Shown one piece after another: positions 34,378 through 43,077 of a stretch of 64,000 nucleotides of DNA. Numbering within the stretch: the stretch's first letter is position 1; every line of letters begins with the position of its first letter. Under the pieces are notes generated by a model, which had not been told where the DNA came from, did no database searches, and saw nothing but the letters and a program-made list of their open reading frames with translations. This DNA is from Candidatus Peribacteria bacterium (lineage in GTDB: Bacteria > Patescibacteriota > Gracilibacteria > UBA1369 > LOWO2-01-FULL-3), in the NCBI GenBank assembly GCA_943356465.1, contig CALREX010000002.1, positions 79,730-143,729 of the forward strand, read 5' to 3'. Both the position numbers and the translations under genes were made by a program.

Positions 34378-36144
34378 ATGTATAGAACTCATACCTGTGG
34401 AGAAGTAACAGATAAAAATGATGGAGAAAAGGTTGTTTTAGCCGGTTGGGTGCATAGAAGACGGGATCACGGTGGTGTTATTTTTATAGATTTGCGTGAT
34501 AGATATGGGATTACTCAAATTGTTTCTGATCCTGTGGGACACAAGGATGCTCACGATGTTCTTAACGAGGTTAGATCGGAATTTGTGCTTCAGGTAACTG
34601 GAGTTGTCAGAAAAAGGCCTGCCGGAAACGACAATCCGAATATGCCTACCGGAAAAATTGAAGTCGTTATTACTGAAATTAAAATTTTGAATGCTTCAAA
34701 AACTCCTCCTTTTGAGATAGATCAGGAGAAAGATGTAAACGAAGAACTACGGCTGACTTACAGATATTTGGATCTTAGAAGAGATAGACTAAAAAATAAT
34801 ATGCTTCTTCGAAGCAAGGTTGTAAAGCATATGCGTGATTTTTTTGAAAAAGAAAATTTCGTGGAAGTTGAAACTCCGATCTTAATCAAAGGAACACCTG
34901 AGGGAAGCCGTGAATACCTTGTGCCATCAAGACTTTACCATGGCAATTTCTATGTATTGCCACAATCCCCTCAACAATTGAAACAGCTCCTTATGGTGGC
35001 CGGTTTCGATAGATATTTTCAAATTGCGAGATGTTTTAGGGATGAAGATCAACGTGGAGATAGACAACCTGAATTTACCCAGCTTGATGTAGAAATGTCT
35101 TTCATCGATGAAAATGACATTATGTCATTGAATGAAAAATTGATGATTGAATTGGTAGAAAAATTTGTGCCGAATAAAAAGATTTTGAAAAAACCTTTTC
35201 CTGTTATGACTTATGACGAAGCGATGAATACGTATGGTGTGGATAAGCCAGATATTCGATATGAACTTCATTTGTCTGATATTACGGATCTTGTGAAAGA
35301 CTCTGAGTTTGGTGTATTTAAAGATGCTGTAAAAAATAGCGGTGTTGTTAAAGCTCTCAAAGTTGACGGTGGTGCAAAATTTACAAGAAAAGAGATTGAT
35401 GAATTTACGGAAGTTGCAAAAATATATGGGGCAAAAGGTCTTTCTTATGTAATGATTGATAAAGAACCAAAGTCTTCTATCGTGAAATTTTTCAAGAAGG
35501 AAGAACTTGATGCAATTTTTGAAAGATGCGGAGCAAAGGATGGAGACATAGTTTTCTTTGCTGCTGATGATTTTGAGACTGCTTGTGAAGCACTTGGACA
35601 TGTGAGAATTTCTATTGCTCAAAAAATGGAACTTATTGATGACAATGTTTTTGCCTTTTTGTGGGTAAAAGATTTTCCCATGTTTGAATATGATAAGGAA
35701 AATAATACTTTGGCCGCGAAGCATCACCCTTTTACTTCGCCAAAAAATACAGAAGATTTTGAAAAAGACCCTGAACATACTTTGGCGAAGGCTTATGATA
35801 TAGTTTTGAATGGGACTGAAATTGGCGGTGGATCTATAAGAATTCATGATAGAGAAGTTCAGAAAAAAGTTTTTGATGTTTTACAGATTGGAGATGAAGA
35901 CAGGGAAAGACGATTTGGGCATATCCTTCGGGCTTTTGAATATGGAGCACCTCCCCATGGTGGAATCGCTTGGGGAATTGATCGATTGATGATGATTTTC
36001 GCAAATGAACCTAATATTCGTGAGGTTATAGCTTTCCCTAAAGATCAAAAGGCAAAAGATCTTATGCTTGGAGCTCCTTCAGAGATGCCTAATAAGCAAA
36101 TTGAAGAACTTGGGATTAAAGTTATTCTTAAGAAAAAAGACTAG
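34378..36144 (+). CDS. aspS: Aspartate--tRNA ligase, bacterial type
   Basis: The 588-residue class II enzyme has the N-terminal OB anticodon-binding domain (GWVHRRRDHGGVIFIDLRDRYG in substance, residues about 20-45). Motif 2 region FRDEDQRGDRQPEFTQLD follows. The GAD insertion domain, which defines the bacterial type, lies at about 290-410. Motif 3 is GIAWGIDRLMM. Whether it is Asp-specific or a non-discriminating Asp/Asn enzyme cannot be told; no gatCAB gene is in the window. Length is normal. Confidence 0.96.
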   Translation: MYRTHTCGEVTDKNDGEKVVLAGWVHRRRDHGGVIFIDLRDRYGITQIVSDPVGHKDAHDVLNEVRSEFVLQVTGVVRKRPAGNDNPNMPTGKIEVVITEIKILNASKTPPFEIDQEKDVNEELRLTYRYLDLRRDRLKNNMLLRSKVVKHMRDFFEKENFVEVETPILIKGTPEGSREYLVPSRLYHGNFYVLPQSPQQLKQLLMVAGFDRYFQIARCFRDEDQRGDRQPEFTQLDVEMSFIDENDIMSLNEKLMIELVEKFVPNKKILKKPFPVMTYDEAMNTYGVDKPDIRYELHLSDITDLVKDSEFGVFKDAVKNSGVVKALKVDGGAKFTRKEIDEFTEVAKIYGAKGLSYVMIDKEPKSSIVKFFKKEELDAIFERCGAKDGDIVFFAADDFETACEALGHVRISIAQKMELIDDNVFAFLWVKDFPMFEYDKENNTLAAKHHPFTSPKNTEDFEKDPEHTLAKAYDIVLNGTEIGGGSIRIHDREVQKKVFDVLQIGDEDRERRFGHILRAFEYGAPPHGGIAWGIDRLMMIFANEPNIREVIAFPKDQKAKDLMLGAPSEMPNKQIEELGIKVILKKKD

Positions 36145-36145
36145 A

Positions 36146-36174
36146 TTGCGATTTTTCCGGTTTTGTGCTAGAAT
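36146..36174 (+). promoter_or_regulatory. Promoter of TraG-like paralogue 2
   Basis: TTGCGA (36146-36151), 17 bases, TAGAAT (36169-36174), just after the aspS stop. The start codon is at 36200. Confidence 0.55.
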
Positions 36175-36199
36175 ATTCTGATAAATTTAAACCTAGAAA

Positions 36200-38674
36200 A
36201 TGAATTTTTGGTTACTTATAACACTTTTGGTTCTTGCTTTGGCTGGGATGACTGTCCTTGTCCTCAAATATCTTCAATACAGAATGAATGTAGAGAGAAC
36301 TTTGAATATGGTGTTTCTAGAGATCAAAATCCCAAGAAAAGAATCAAAAGAAGATAAAGAAGTTGAAGGTGAACAATTTTCCATGCAGAAAGATTTTAAA
36401 GAAATATGCGGAGGCATAATGTCTCAATTTTACACTGCTCTACATAGCATATATAATCACCACCTTGATAGATTAATCAGTGATCAAGATTTTCTTTCTT
36501 TTGAGTTTGCTGTTATAGACGCTCTTGTTCATTTCTTTGTCGTATGTCCTAGACATTTAGCGCCTTTGATCGAGAAACAATTGACTGCGTTCTTTCCTGA
36601 TGCTTATGTCGAGCAAGTCGAAGATTACAATATTTTTAAGCCAAAAAGTAAGGTTGTTTCTTCATATATTGTTCCTAAAAAAGAATTTTATTATCCTATC
36701 AAAGCTTATTCAAGAATGAATGCAGATCCTTTGAATGGAATAATAAATTCTCTTTCGAAAATTGAGTTTAATGAGGGAGCTGCTATTCAAATAATGGTAA
36801 AACCTATTGATAATGACTGGCAGGAAAAGGGACGTGAAAAAGCCAGTGAAATTTTTCAAAATAAGAAAAAAACTCACGCAAAATGGTATAATCCTTTGAG
36901 CTGGATTGTTGCAATTTTTGATTTGCTTGTGAGGGGTGAAGCCGGCAAAGAATCTCATGATGCTGCAGAGAAAACTACGCCTATGACTGATGAAGAGGTT
37001 AAGGCTATGGAAGAAAAAAATTCGAAGCCTGGTTTTGAGACTATCATAAGACTTGTATCTGTAGCCGACACGAAAGAAAGCGCCAAGGTAAATCTTGTTG
37101 CGATGAAAAGTTCTTTTTCTCAGTATGGATCTTCAAATGGAAATAGTTTCGATAATACACATTGGCATAATAATAAAAAACTTGTTACAAATTTTATTTT
37201 TAGAAATTTCAGGAGGGGCTTTCAGCAATGGATTTCTCATAAAAAAATGGTTTTATCTTGCGATGAACTTGCAAGTATTTTTCATATTCCAAATATAAGA
37301 TTTAATAAATATCCTTCAATTGCGTGGCAGAATTATAAGATCGCTCCCCTGCCTCCAAATATTCCACAAGAAGGACTTCTTCTCGGATACAATACTTATC
37401 GTGGAGAAAAGAAAAAAGTTTGTATTAAAAATGAAGATAGGTTCAGACATTTTTACGTTATTGGACAAACAGGTACAGGTAAGTCTTCTATCTTGCAAGT
37501 TATGATAAGGCAGGATCTTAAGGATGGAAAAGGTCTATGCGTAATCGATCCGCATGGATCTCTTATTGAAGATATTCTTCCGTTTATTCCACGCGAAAGG
37601 GCTGATGATGTGATTTATTTCGATCCGTCAGACATGGAGCGTCCACTTGGACTTAATATTCTTGAGGCTGATACTTGGGAGGAAAAAGAGCTCGTTGCTC
37701 TTGATGCAATGAACATCATGATCAAACTTTTTGATGAAGAGGTGTTTGGTCCGCGTATTCAGGATTACTTCAGAAATGGTTGTCTTACTCTTATGTCGGA
37801 TCCTGCAGGAGCTTCATTGACTGAGATGGTAAGGCTTTTTACGGATGATGATTTTGCCAAGGTAAAAAGAGGGTTTGTAACAAATCCAATTGTCGCCTCT
37901 TTTTGGGATCATCAGATGGCGAAGACCGGAGCGCGTGAAAAACAGGAAATGATTCCATATTTTGCCGCTAAATTCGGTCAGTTTGTCACGAATACAATGA
38001 TGAGAAATATTATCGGACAGACTAAGTCTGCTTTTGATTTTGCGAAGGCAATGGATGAAGGGAAAATTTTGCTTATGAATCTTTCAAAGGGTAGTGTCGG
38101 AGAAATAAATTCAAAATTGCTCGGTTTGATTATCGTACAAAAGATACAAATGGCGGCTTTGAAAAGGCAAAAAATGGCAAAAGAAGACAGGAGAGATTTC
38201 TTCCTATATATCGATGAGTTCCAAAACTACGTTACCGAAAGTATTGAAACTATTCTTTCAGAGGCAAGAAAATATCGTCTGGGGCTTACAATCGCGCATC
38301 AGTACCTTGCTCAGCTTGAAGAAGGCGGTGCCGGAAACAAGAAAAAAGCAAACTTAAAAGATGCCGTCTTTGGTAACGTTGGTACGATAATGTCTTACAA
38401 AATTGGTGCTCAAGATGCCGAATTTATGGCAAAAGAAATGGCTCCTGTATTTAGCGATAGAGATCTTATCAATGTTGATAAATACAAAGCTGTAATGAAA
38501 CTTTCTGTTGATACACAGCCTTCTCGTCCGTTCAGTATTGTGCCTGTGAATCCTTATACTGAAGAAGGTGATAAAGAAGCTGCAGAAGCATATAAACAAC
38601 TTTCAAGACTTAAGTATGGAAGGGATAGGGACTTTGTGGATAGGGAGATTTTAAGAAGAATTGGTGTAGTCTAA
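36200..38674 (+). CDS. TraG/VirD4-like type IV coupling ATPase, paralogue 2
   Basis: The 824-residue protein is a full-length relative of the protein at 15972-18662. It has one N-terminal membrane helix (about 2-22), a lineage-specific region to about 395, then an ATPase domain: Walker A GQTGTGKSS near 420, LCVIDPHGSLIEDIL, LYIDEFQNYVTES and LSEARKYRLGLTIAHQYLAQL. The C-terminal proline-rich tail of paralogue 1 is missing. Its TAA stop lies inside the first arm of an inverted-repeat element (38672-38793), so insertion may have trimmed the 3' end. Two diverged copies suggest two cargoes or two channels. Confidence 0.85.
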   Translation: MNFWLLITLLVLALAGMTVLVLKYLQYRMNVERTLNMVFLEIKIPRKESKEDKEVEGEQFSMQKDFKEICGGIMSQFYTALHSIYNHHLDRLISDQDFLSFEFAVIDALVHFFVVCPRHLAPLIEKQLTAFFPDAYVEQVEDYNIFKPKSKVVSSYIVPKKEFYYPIKAYSRMNADPLNGIINSLSKIEFNEGAAIQIMVKPIDNDWQEKGREKASEIFQNKKKTHAKWYNPLSWIVAIFDLLVRGEAGKESHDAAEKTTPMTDEEVKAMEEKNSKPGFETIIRLVSVADTKESAKVNLVAMKSSFSQYGSSNGNSFDNTHWHNNKKLVTNFIFRNFRRGFQQWISHKKMVLSCDELASIFHIPNIRFNKYPSIAWQNYKIAPLPPNIPQEGLLLGYNTYRGEKKKVCIKNEDRFRHFYVIGQTGTGKSSILQVMIRQDLKDGKGLCVIDPHGSLIEDILPFIPRERADDVIYFDPSDMERPLGLNILEADTWEEKELVALDAMNIMIKLFDEEVFGPRIQDYFRNGCLTLMSDPAGASLTEMVRLFTDDDFAKVKRGFVTNPIVASFWDHQMAKTGAREKQEMIPYFAAKFGQFVTNTMMRNIIGQTKSAFDFAKAMDEGKILLMNLSKGSVGEINSKLLGLIIVQKIQMAALKRQKMAKEDRRDFFLYIDEFQNYVTESIETILSEARKYRLGLTIAHQYLAQLEEGGAGNKKKANLKDAVFGNVGTIMSYKIGAQDAEFMAKEMAPVFSDRDLINVDKYKAVMKLSVDTQPSRPFSIVPVNPYTEEGDKEAAEAYKQLSRLKYGRDRDFVDREILRRIGVV

Positions 38675-38793
38675 ATCCATGTAAAACACGTCCTGCTGCG
38701 TCAACTTCGTCGCTTTTTCCTCATCGTACCATTATCGTACGACTCGTCAAAAACTCCTTGTTTCCTTGCATTACATTGTTTTACATGGATTTA
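38672..38793. repeat. 122-base palindromic element with 17-base perfect terminal inverted repeats
   Basis: TAAATCCATGTAAAACA (38672-38688) is repeated exactly inverted at 38777-38793. The 88-base interior is more GC-rich than the surroundings and contains CGTAC-N7-GTACG (near 38725-38741) flanked by imperfect inverted repeats, so it could fold as a long cruciform. It has no coding capacity and looks like a MITE or REP-type element. GTAG occurs just outside both ends, a possible target duplication. Confidence 0.65.
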
Positions 38794-38851
38794 AGTAGAA
38801 CATGTCTCTCTGGTTTGACAAGCCTAAGTTCCTGAGCGGGATGCTTTTTTG

Positions 38852-38860
38852 TGGTATAAT
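38852..38860 (+). promoter_or_regulatory. Extended -10 promoter for the 3D-domain gene
   Basis: TGGTATAAT at 38852-38860 is a perfect extended -10. No good -35 is found at the usual distance. The start codon at 38896 follows an A-rich leader with no Shine-Dalgarno motif. Confidence 0.5.
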
Positions 38861-38895
38861 ATTGAGATTTCAAAACAAAAATCAAAAACAAAAAA

Positions 38896-40161
38896 ATGAA
38901 GAAAACAAAAATAAAAATAAGTTTAAAAGTGTTTCCTGTAGTCGCTTTGACGTTACTTTCGTTTTTCACACTTACTCCCCTTTCTTCTTTTGGTGGAGAC
39001 TTGGCGGAGGCTGAAGGTTTCAAGGCCTCTGCTGATGGAGTGAGTTACCCTTACACGGAAACATTTACAATCTCCGCATATTATTCACCGTTACCATGTC
39101 AGCAAAAATATGCACTTGGAAATTATGAAGCCGATATACGACTAAATGGAAATGGAGTTCATGGAGCTGACGGTACAAATGTTTATCCCGGAATGGTTGC
39201 CGCTCCAAAATCTTATCCTTTTGGAACAAAACTTTACATCCCCGGAATAGGAATAGTTTCAGTACATGACAGAGGTGGAGCTATTGTCGACTCGAATGGA
39301 GATCCTTCGAGGCATGATAGGCTTGATATATGGATGGGATATGGAGATAAGGGTCTTACAAGAGCATTGGCATGGGGAAAAAGAAATGTTGATGTGACTG
39401 TTTATGGAATGAATGATGAATTATCCGAGCAAATTGCTTTAACAGGCTACACTGAAGATGAATCAAGACCTCAATCTTGTGATACTAATGCAACTTTGGC
39501 GACAAGTTCTTTTGAAGAGAAACCAAAAATTAATTTTTCTGTAGTTGAAACCCCTAAAGAAACTCAAATGCCTTCAGATGGAAGCATGCCGGTGAATCTT
39601 TATGTTGGAGCTACAGGAAATAGCGTAAAATCTTTGCAAAATGAGCTTAAGAGGCTTAATTACTATAAAGCTACACCTACCGGAGTTTATGACGAATTGA
39701 CTGCGCATGCAGTGTTTAAATTCCAACAGGCACAAGGGATTGTTAATGCTGAAGTTGAAACTGGTGCCGGAGTTTTCGGACCGACAACAAGATCAAGAAT
39801 GAATGAGATTATATCTTTGAGGAATTATACAAAACTGGCTATTGCCGAGAAAAGCGCAACATTCACCACTGAAAAGCCGGTCGATTCCGTTCCTGTAAAT
39901 GTTCCGAAAGAAACTGCCAAGGCTTATATTCCAAATACACTAGCATTCGGATCAAAAGGATCTGATGTGAAGAAATTACAGGAATTTTTGAAGAAAAAAG
40001 GATTTTTTAAAAGCGTGGTTGTAACCGATTACTATGGAGAAATCACAAAAGAAGCTGTCGCTCAGTTTCAGATAGTTAATAAAATCATCTCTAATAAAAG
40101 CGAGAAAGGTGCCGGTGTCGTAGGAGAAAGTACACTGAAGAAGATTAATGAGTTGGTGTAG
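38896..40161 (+). CDS. Secreted 3D-domain protein with two peptidoglycan-binding domains
   Basis: The 421-residue protein has a signal sequence (MKKTKIKISLKVFPVVALTL, about 1-33), a 3D/double-psi barrel domain (about 55-175) and two PG_binding_1 domains (about 230-305 and 340-418). The 3D domain has the conserved aspartates in VSVHDRGGAIVD and RLDIWMG, as in MltA and resuscitation-factor-like lytic transglycosylases. The peptidoglycan-binding units show GNSVKSLQNELKRLNYY and GSDVKKLQEFLKKKGFF. It probably cleaves or remodels wall glycan. The stop lies eight bases from a convergent gene. Confidence 0.85.
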   Translation: MKKTKIKISLKVFPVVALTLLSFFTLTPLSSFGGDLAEAEGFKASADGVSYPYTETFTISAYYSPLPCQQKYALGNYEADIRLNGNGVHGADGTNVYPGMVAAPKSYPFGTKLYIPGIGIVSVHDRGGAIVDSNGDPSRHDRLDIWMGYGDKGLTRALAWGKRNVDVTVYGMNDELSEQIALTGYTEDESRPQSCDTNATLATSSFEEKPKINFSVVETPKETQMPSDGSMPVNLYVGATGNSVKSLQNELKRLNYYKATPTGVYDELTAHAVFKFQQAQGIVNAEVETGAGVFGPTTRSRMNEIISLRNYTKLAIAEKSATFTTEKPVDSVPVNVPKETAKAYIPNTLAFGSKGSDVKKLQEFLKKKGFFKSVVVTDYYGEITKEAVAQFQIVNKIISNKSEKGAGVVGESTLKKINELV

Positions 40162-40169
40162 CATTTTAA

Positions 40170-40649
40170 TTAAATTTTTCCGAGTATTTTGAAAAACTCT
40201 TGTTCCAGCTCAAACATTTTCTTTTCCTCTGCCAGAACTTCTTTTGAAGGATTGGGATACTTTTTTCTGCTTTCTGCTATGCGACGTTTTAGAGAGACTT
40301 CTTCGTTTTCGTAAGCTCTTTTGTCGGCATAGTATAAAATCTTTTCCTCCCAACTTTTAAGATTGTCGATTTGCCAGAAGTCATGTTTTTCGACTAGGTT
40401 TGCCATAGATTTTTCACCTATTTTCGTCAGATAATCCGCCATTTTTTTTGCGTGTTCTTTTCCTTCCAGCTTTAAAACGTCGTGAAGCAATGCGGATTTT
40501 ACTATCAGAGTTTTTCTAACTTTTATTTTTTTCTTTTCAAATTCGTCGCACAAAATACCGCATATCTCCGCCACTTTTTGCATATGGAGAATTATATTTT
40601 GCGGGACTGAGAATTTTTCGTAGATGAGTTTTATGTCGGATTTTTTCAT
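40170..40649 (-). CDS. HD-domain phosphohydrolase
   Basis: The 159-residue protein has HD-superfamily metal ligands: His22 (ILHMQKVAEIC), His56-Asp57 (SALLHDVLK) and an Asp in LYYADKRAY near 108. Residues 60-100 carry GKEHAKKMADYLTK and VEKHDFW. Small bacterial HD proteins of this kind hydrolyse nucleotides or other phosphomonoesters; the substrate is unknown. The start overlaps the tsaE stop by four bases, so the two are translationally coupled. Confidence 0.8.
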   Translation of the reverse strand: MKKSDIKLIYEKFSVPQNIILHMQKVAEICGILCDEFEKKKIKVRKTLIVKSALLHDVLKLEGKEHAKKMADYLTKIGEKSMANLVEKHDFWQIDNLKSWEEKILYYADKRAYENEEVSLKRRIAESRKKYPNPSKEVLAEEKKMFELEQEFFKILGKI

Positions 40650-41077
40650 TTGTGTTCAGTGATTTTTATTTTACGAGATGTGTCTCCGGTATATGAGATT
40701 TCCACGTCGATTCTTTTTTTTGGCAAAATACTTTCCATTCTATCTGCCCATTCCACGATAATTATATTTTCTTTGTTTTGCATGATTTCGTCGAGCTCCA
40801 AAGCCAAAAGTTCATCGATTTGTTCAAGTCTATATAAATCTATGTGATAAATATTGTGTCCATTTTTCTTGTGATGCCTGATGTATGTGTATGTCGGGCT
40901 TTTTATCGAGATATTTTCTATACCAAGTCCTTCGGCTAATCCTTTCGTAAAAATCGTCTTACCTGTACCTAAATTGCCAAAAAGACATATTACTCCTCCT
41001 TTTTTTATTTTTTTTATGAGTGATTCAGCTATCGCCTTGGTTTCCTCGGCGCTATTTGTGATATATGTCTTATTCAT
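40646..41077 (-). CDS. tsaE: tRNA threonylcarbamoyladenosine biosynthesis ATPase TsaE
   Basis: The 143-residue protein has the P-loop GNLGTGKT at 34-41, the PTYTYIRHH segment, the HIDLYRLE motif and VEWADRM, all typical of TsaE (YjeE). It is the ATPase partner of TsaB and TsaD in making t6A37 on ANN-decoding tRNAs. TsaB, TsaC and TsaD are outside the window. It is upstream of the HD-domain gene with a four-base overlap and divergent from the M23-SLH gene at 41139. Confidence 0.95.
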   Translation of the reverse strand: MNKTYITNSAEETKAIAESLIKKIKKGGVICLFGNLGTGKTIFTKGLAEGLGIENISIKSPTYTYIRHHKKNGHNIYHIDLYRLEQIDELLALELDEIMQNKENIIIVEWADRMESILPKKRIDVEISYTGDTSRKIKITEHK

Positions 41078-41105
41078 TGATTTTTTGACCTAAATTTGAT
41101 ATAAT
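41077..41105 (+). promoter_or_regulatory. Promoter of the M23-SLH gene
   Basis: TTGATT (41077-41082), 17 bases, TATAAT (41100-41105), extended by TG upstream (TGATATAAT). The start at 41139 has an A-rich leader lacking a Shine-Dalgarno motif. Confidence 0.65.
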
Positions 41106-41138
41106 TTTATAATTTAATAAAACAAAAACAAACACAAA

Positions 41139-43067
41139 ATGAAAAAAGATAGAAGTTACTACTTTCAGCATCCCATTTTTACGCTTCTTTTGGTAGGCTT
41201 TTTTACGACTTCTATGTATGTTGGAGGAATGTATTCCAATCTTATTTATACCAGTGTTGTAGGCTTTCCTGCACATGCACCTTTTGACGGGACTGTTTAT
41301 CCTATCAAAAAAATCCCTGATTGGAGTCATGTAAAACCTGACAAATATAAATCTCCTTATGATGCCTTCAGTGATGGTGAACTCACGGATGTTCCCAAAT
41401 ACGAGCCTGAAAAACTTTCTATAAAAACAGATACTTTGAAATGGGGAAATCCTGCAGATGACAAAGTGAGGAATGCTAAAATTACTTATAGTGTGCCTTA
41501 TATGAGCACATATTTATTGGATGGAAAAGAGTATACAGGATCACATCCTGCGGTTGATATAAAGGTGCCGGAGGGAACTCCTGTTTATGCGATTATGAAT
41601 GGAACCGTTATAAAAACTTCAATGCAATCCTCTGGTTTTGGTCATCATATTGTTATTCAACATAATAATGTTCCAGGACCCGACGATTCCAGTAAAAAAG
41701 TTACTCTTTATTCATCTTACAATCACTTGAAAGATGTGAATGTATCTGTCGGTGACGTAGTAACAAAAGGTCAACAAATTGCAACGAGCGGAATGACAGG
41801 GACAGCCACTACGCCTCACGTACATTTTCAGATTGATACGAGCGAGGCTCCTTGGCATCCTTTCTGGCCCTTTACATTCAAAGAAGCCAGCGATGCCGGA
41901 CTTGATTTCTTTACCGCTATAAATGCAGGACTTGGAAAAGAAAGCGCCCTAACCGCTACAATAAATCCTTTGAAATATGTAAATCAATATATCGATCCGA
42001 ATGCTGTTTATTCAAATAGTTCAACAACTTCTTCTTCGGCTGTAACACCGACAGTTACGCCTACTCTATCTCCTTCTTCCACTGAAGCGGCTACAGCTAC
42101 AAGTGCCGTTCCTACTTCAACCGACAATACATCTGATGATGCAACCCAACCTTCGGATTCTGTTGCTGTATCAGACACTCCTGTGAATGTTGAAACACAG
42201 GTTGAGCCTAAAGTTGAGCAACCTGTTTTGACTTTTGCGTTTGAAGTAAATGGAAGTTATACAGAAGGTCAAAATGCTCAATTCAAGATTTTACTTAGAG
42301 ATCAAAATGGAAATGTCTTCAAAGATGGATTTACCGGAGAAGCGGTTGTGTCTTCATTAAATGGACATTTTGTTGCAACTTCATCTATTTTCACGAATCT
42401 TCAGTTTAACGGTAATGGTGAATTTGTGAACTCAATTAAAGATATGAAACCGGGAAGTGACAAAATAAAACTGGATTATGATGGAAAAACGTATTATTCG
42501 ACAGGATTCAAAATACTTACAAATTCCAGCGGTGACATGTTCTCTGATGTTCCTGCCGGATCAAAGTATTATGAAGCTGTAAATTATCTTGCAGATTCAA
42601 AAGTAATTGCCGGGTATGGAGATGGTACTTTCAAACCAAATAGCGTTGTAAACAGAGTTGAAGCTTTGAAGTTTATTCTTGAAGCTATAAACAAAAAATT
42701 GGATAGCGGACACTTGCCTTTCAAAGATACTTCTTCTAAAGAATGGTATGCGAAATATTTGTATACCGCATACAAAGCAGGTGTCGTAAATGGTTATGAA
42801 GATAGCACTTTCAGACCTACAAGCACTGTAAATAAAGCTGAATTTTACAAAATTTTATTTGCAGGAATGGGGGTTGATGTCGGCAATAGCGTCGACTCGA
42901 ATCCTTATTCTGACGTCAAAGCCGGAGATTGGTTTGCACCCTATATCTCTTATGCAAAAAATCTTGGAGTCATAGAAGACACAGTCAAAAAACTAAATCC
43001 GTCCGGAGGAATGACTCGCGGTGAAGTGGCTTATGCAATGTATAAGCTGATGTTGACGATGAAGTAA
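41139..43067 (+). CDS. Surface M23 endopeptidase with S-layer homology domains
   Basis: The 642-residue protein has a hydrophobic N-terminal segment (about 12-30) that serves as signal or anchor. An M23 (LytM) domain (about 118-240) carries zinc and catalytic residues His136, Asp140, His227 and His229. A Ser/Thr/Pro-rich linker (about 285-360) precedes an Ig-like domain (about 365-460). Three SLH domains (about 468-642) follow, for example MFSDVPAGSKYYEAVNYL and GYGDGTFKPNSVVNRVEA. SLH domains bind wall polysaccharide, so the enzyme is held at the S-layer/wall, where it would cut peptide cross-links. The metallopeptidase-like gene starts 10 bases downstream. Confidence 0.9.
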   Translation: MKKDRSYYFQHPIFTLLLVGFFTTSMYVGGMYSNLIYTSVVGFPAHAPFDGTVYPIKKIPDWSHVKPDKYKSPYDAFSDGELTDVPKYEPEKLSIKTDTLKWGNPADDKVRNAKITYSVPYMSTYLLDGKEYTGSHPAVDIKVPEGTPVYAIMNGTVIKTSMQSSGFGHHIVIQHNNVPGPDDSSKKVTLYSSYNHLKDVNVSVGDVVTKGQQIATSGMTGTATTPHVHFQIDTSEAPWHPFWPFTFKEASDAGLDFFTAINAGLGKESALTATINPLKYVNQYIDPNAVYSNSSTTSSSAVTPTVTPTLSPSSTEAATATSAVPTSTDNTSDDATQPSDSVAVSDTPVNVETQVEPKVEQPVLTFAFEVNGSYTEGQNAQFKILLRDQNGNVFKDGFTGEAVVSSLNGHFVATSSIFTNLQFNGNGEFVNSIKDMKPGSDKIKLDYDGKTYYSTGFKILTNSSGDMFSDVPAGSKYYEAVNYLADSKVIAGYGDGTFKPNSVVNRVEALKFILEAINKKLDSGHLPFKDTSSKEWYAKYLYTAYKAGVVNGYEDSTFRPTSTVNKAEFYKILFAGMGVDVGNSVDSNPYSDVKAGDWFAPYISYAKNLGVIEDTVKKLNPSGGMTRGEVAYAMYKLMLTMK

Positions 43068-43077
43068 ATCACTTATA

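Noticed and set aside
35125..35847. 240-residue minus-strand frame
   Set aside because: It is antisense to the conserved GAD domain of aspS, with antisense-type composition and no recognisable domain.
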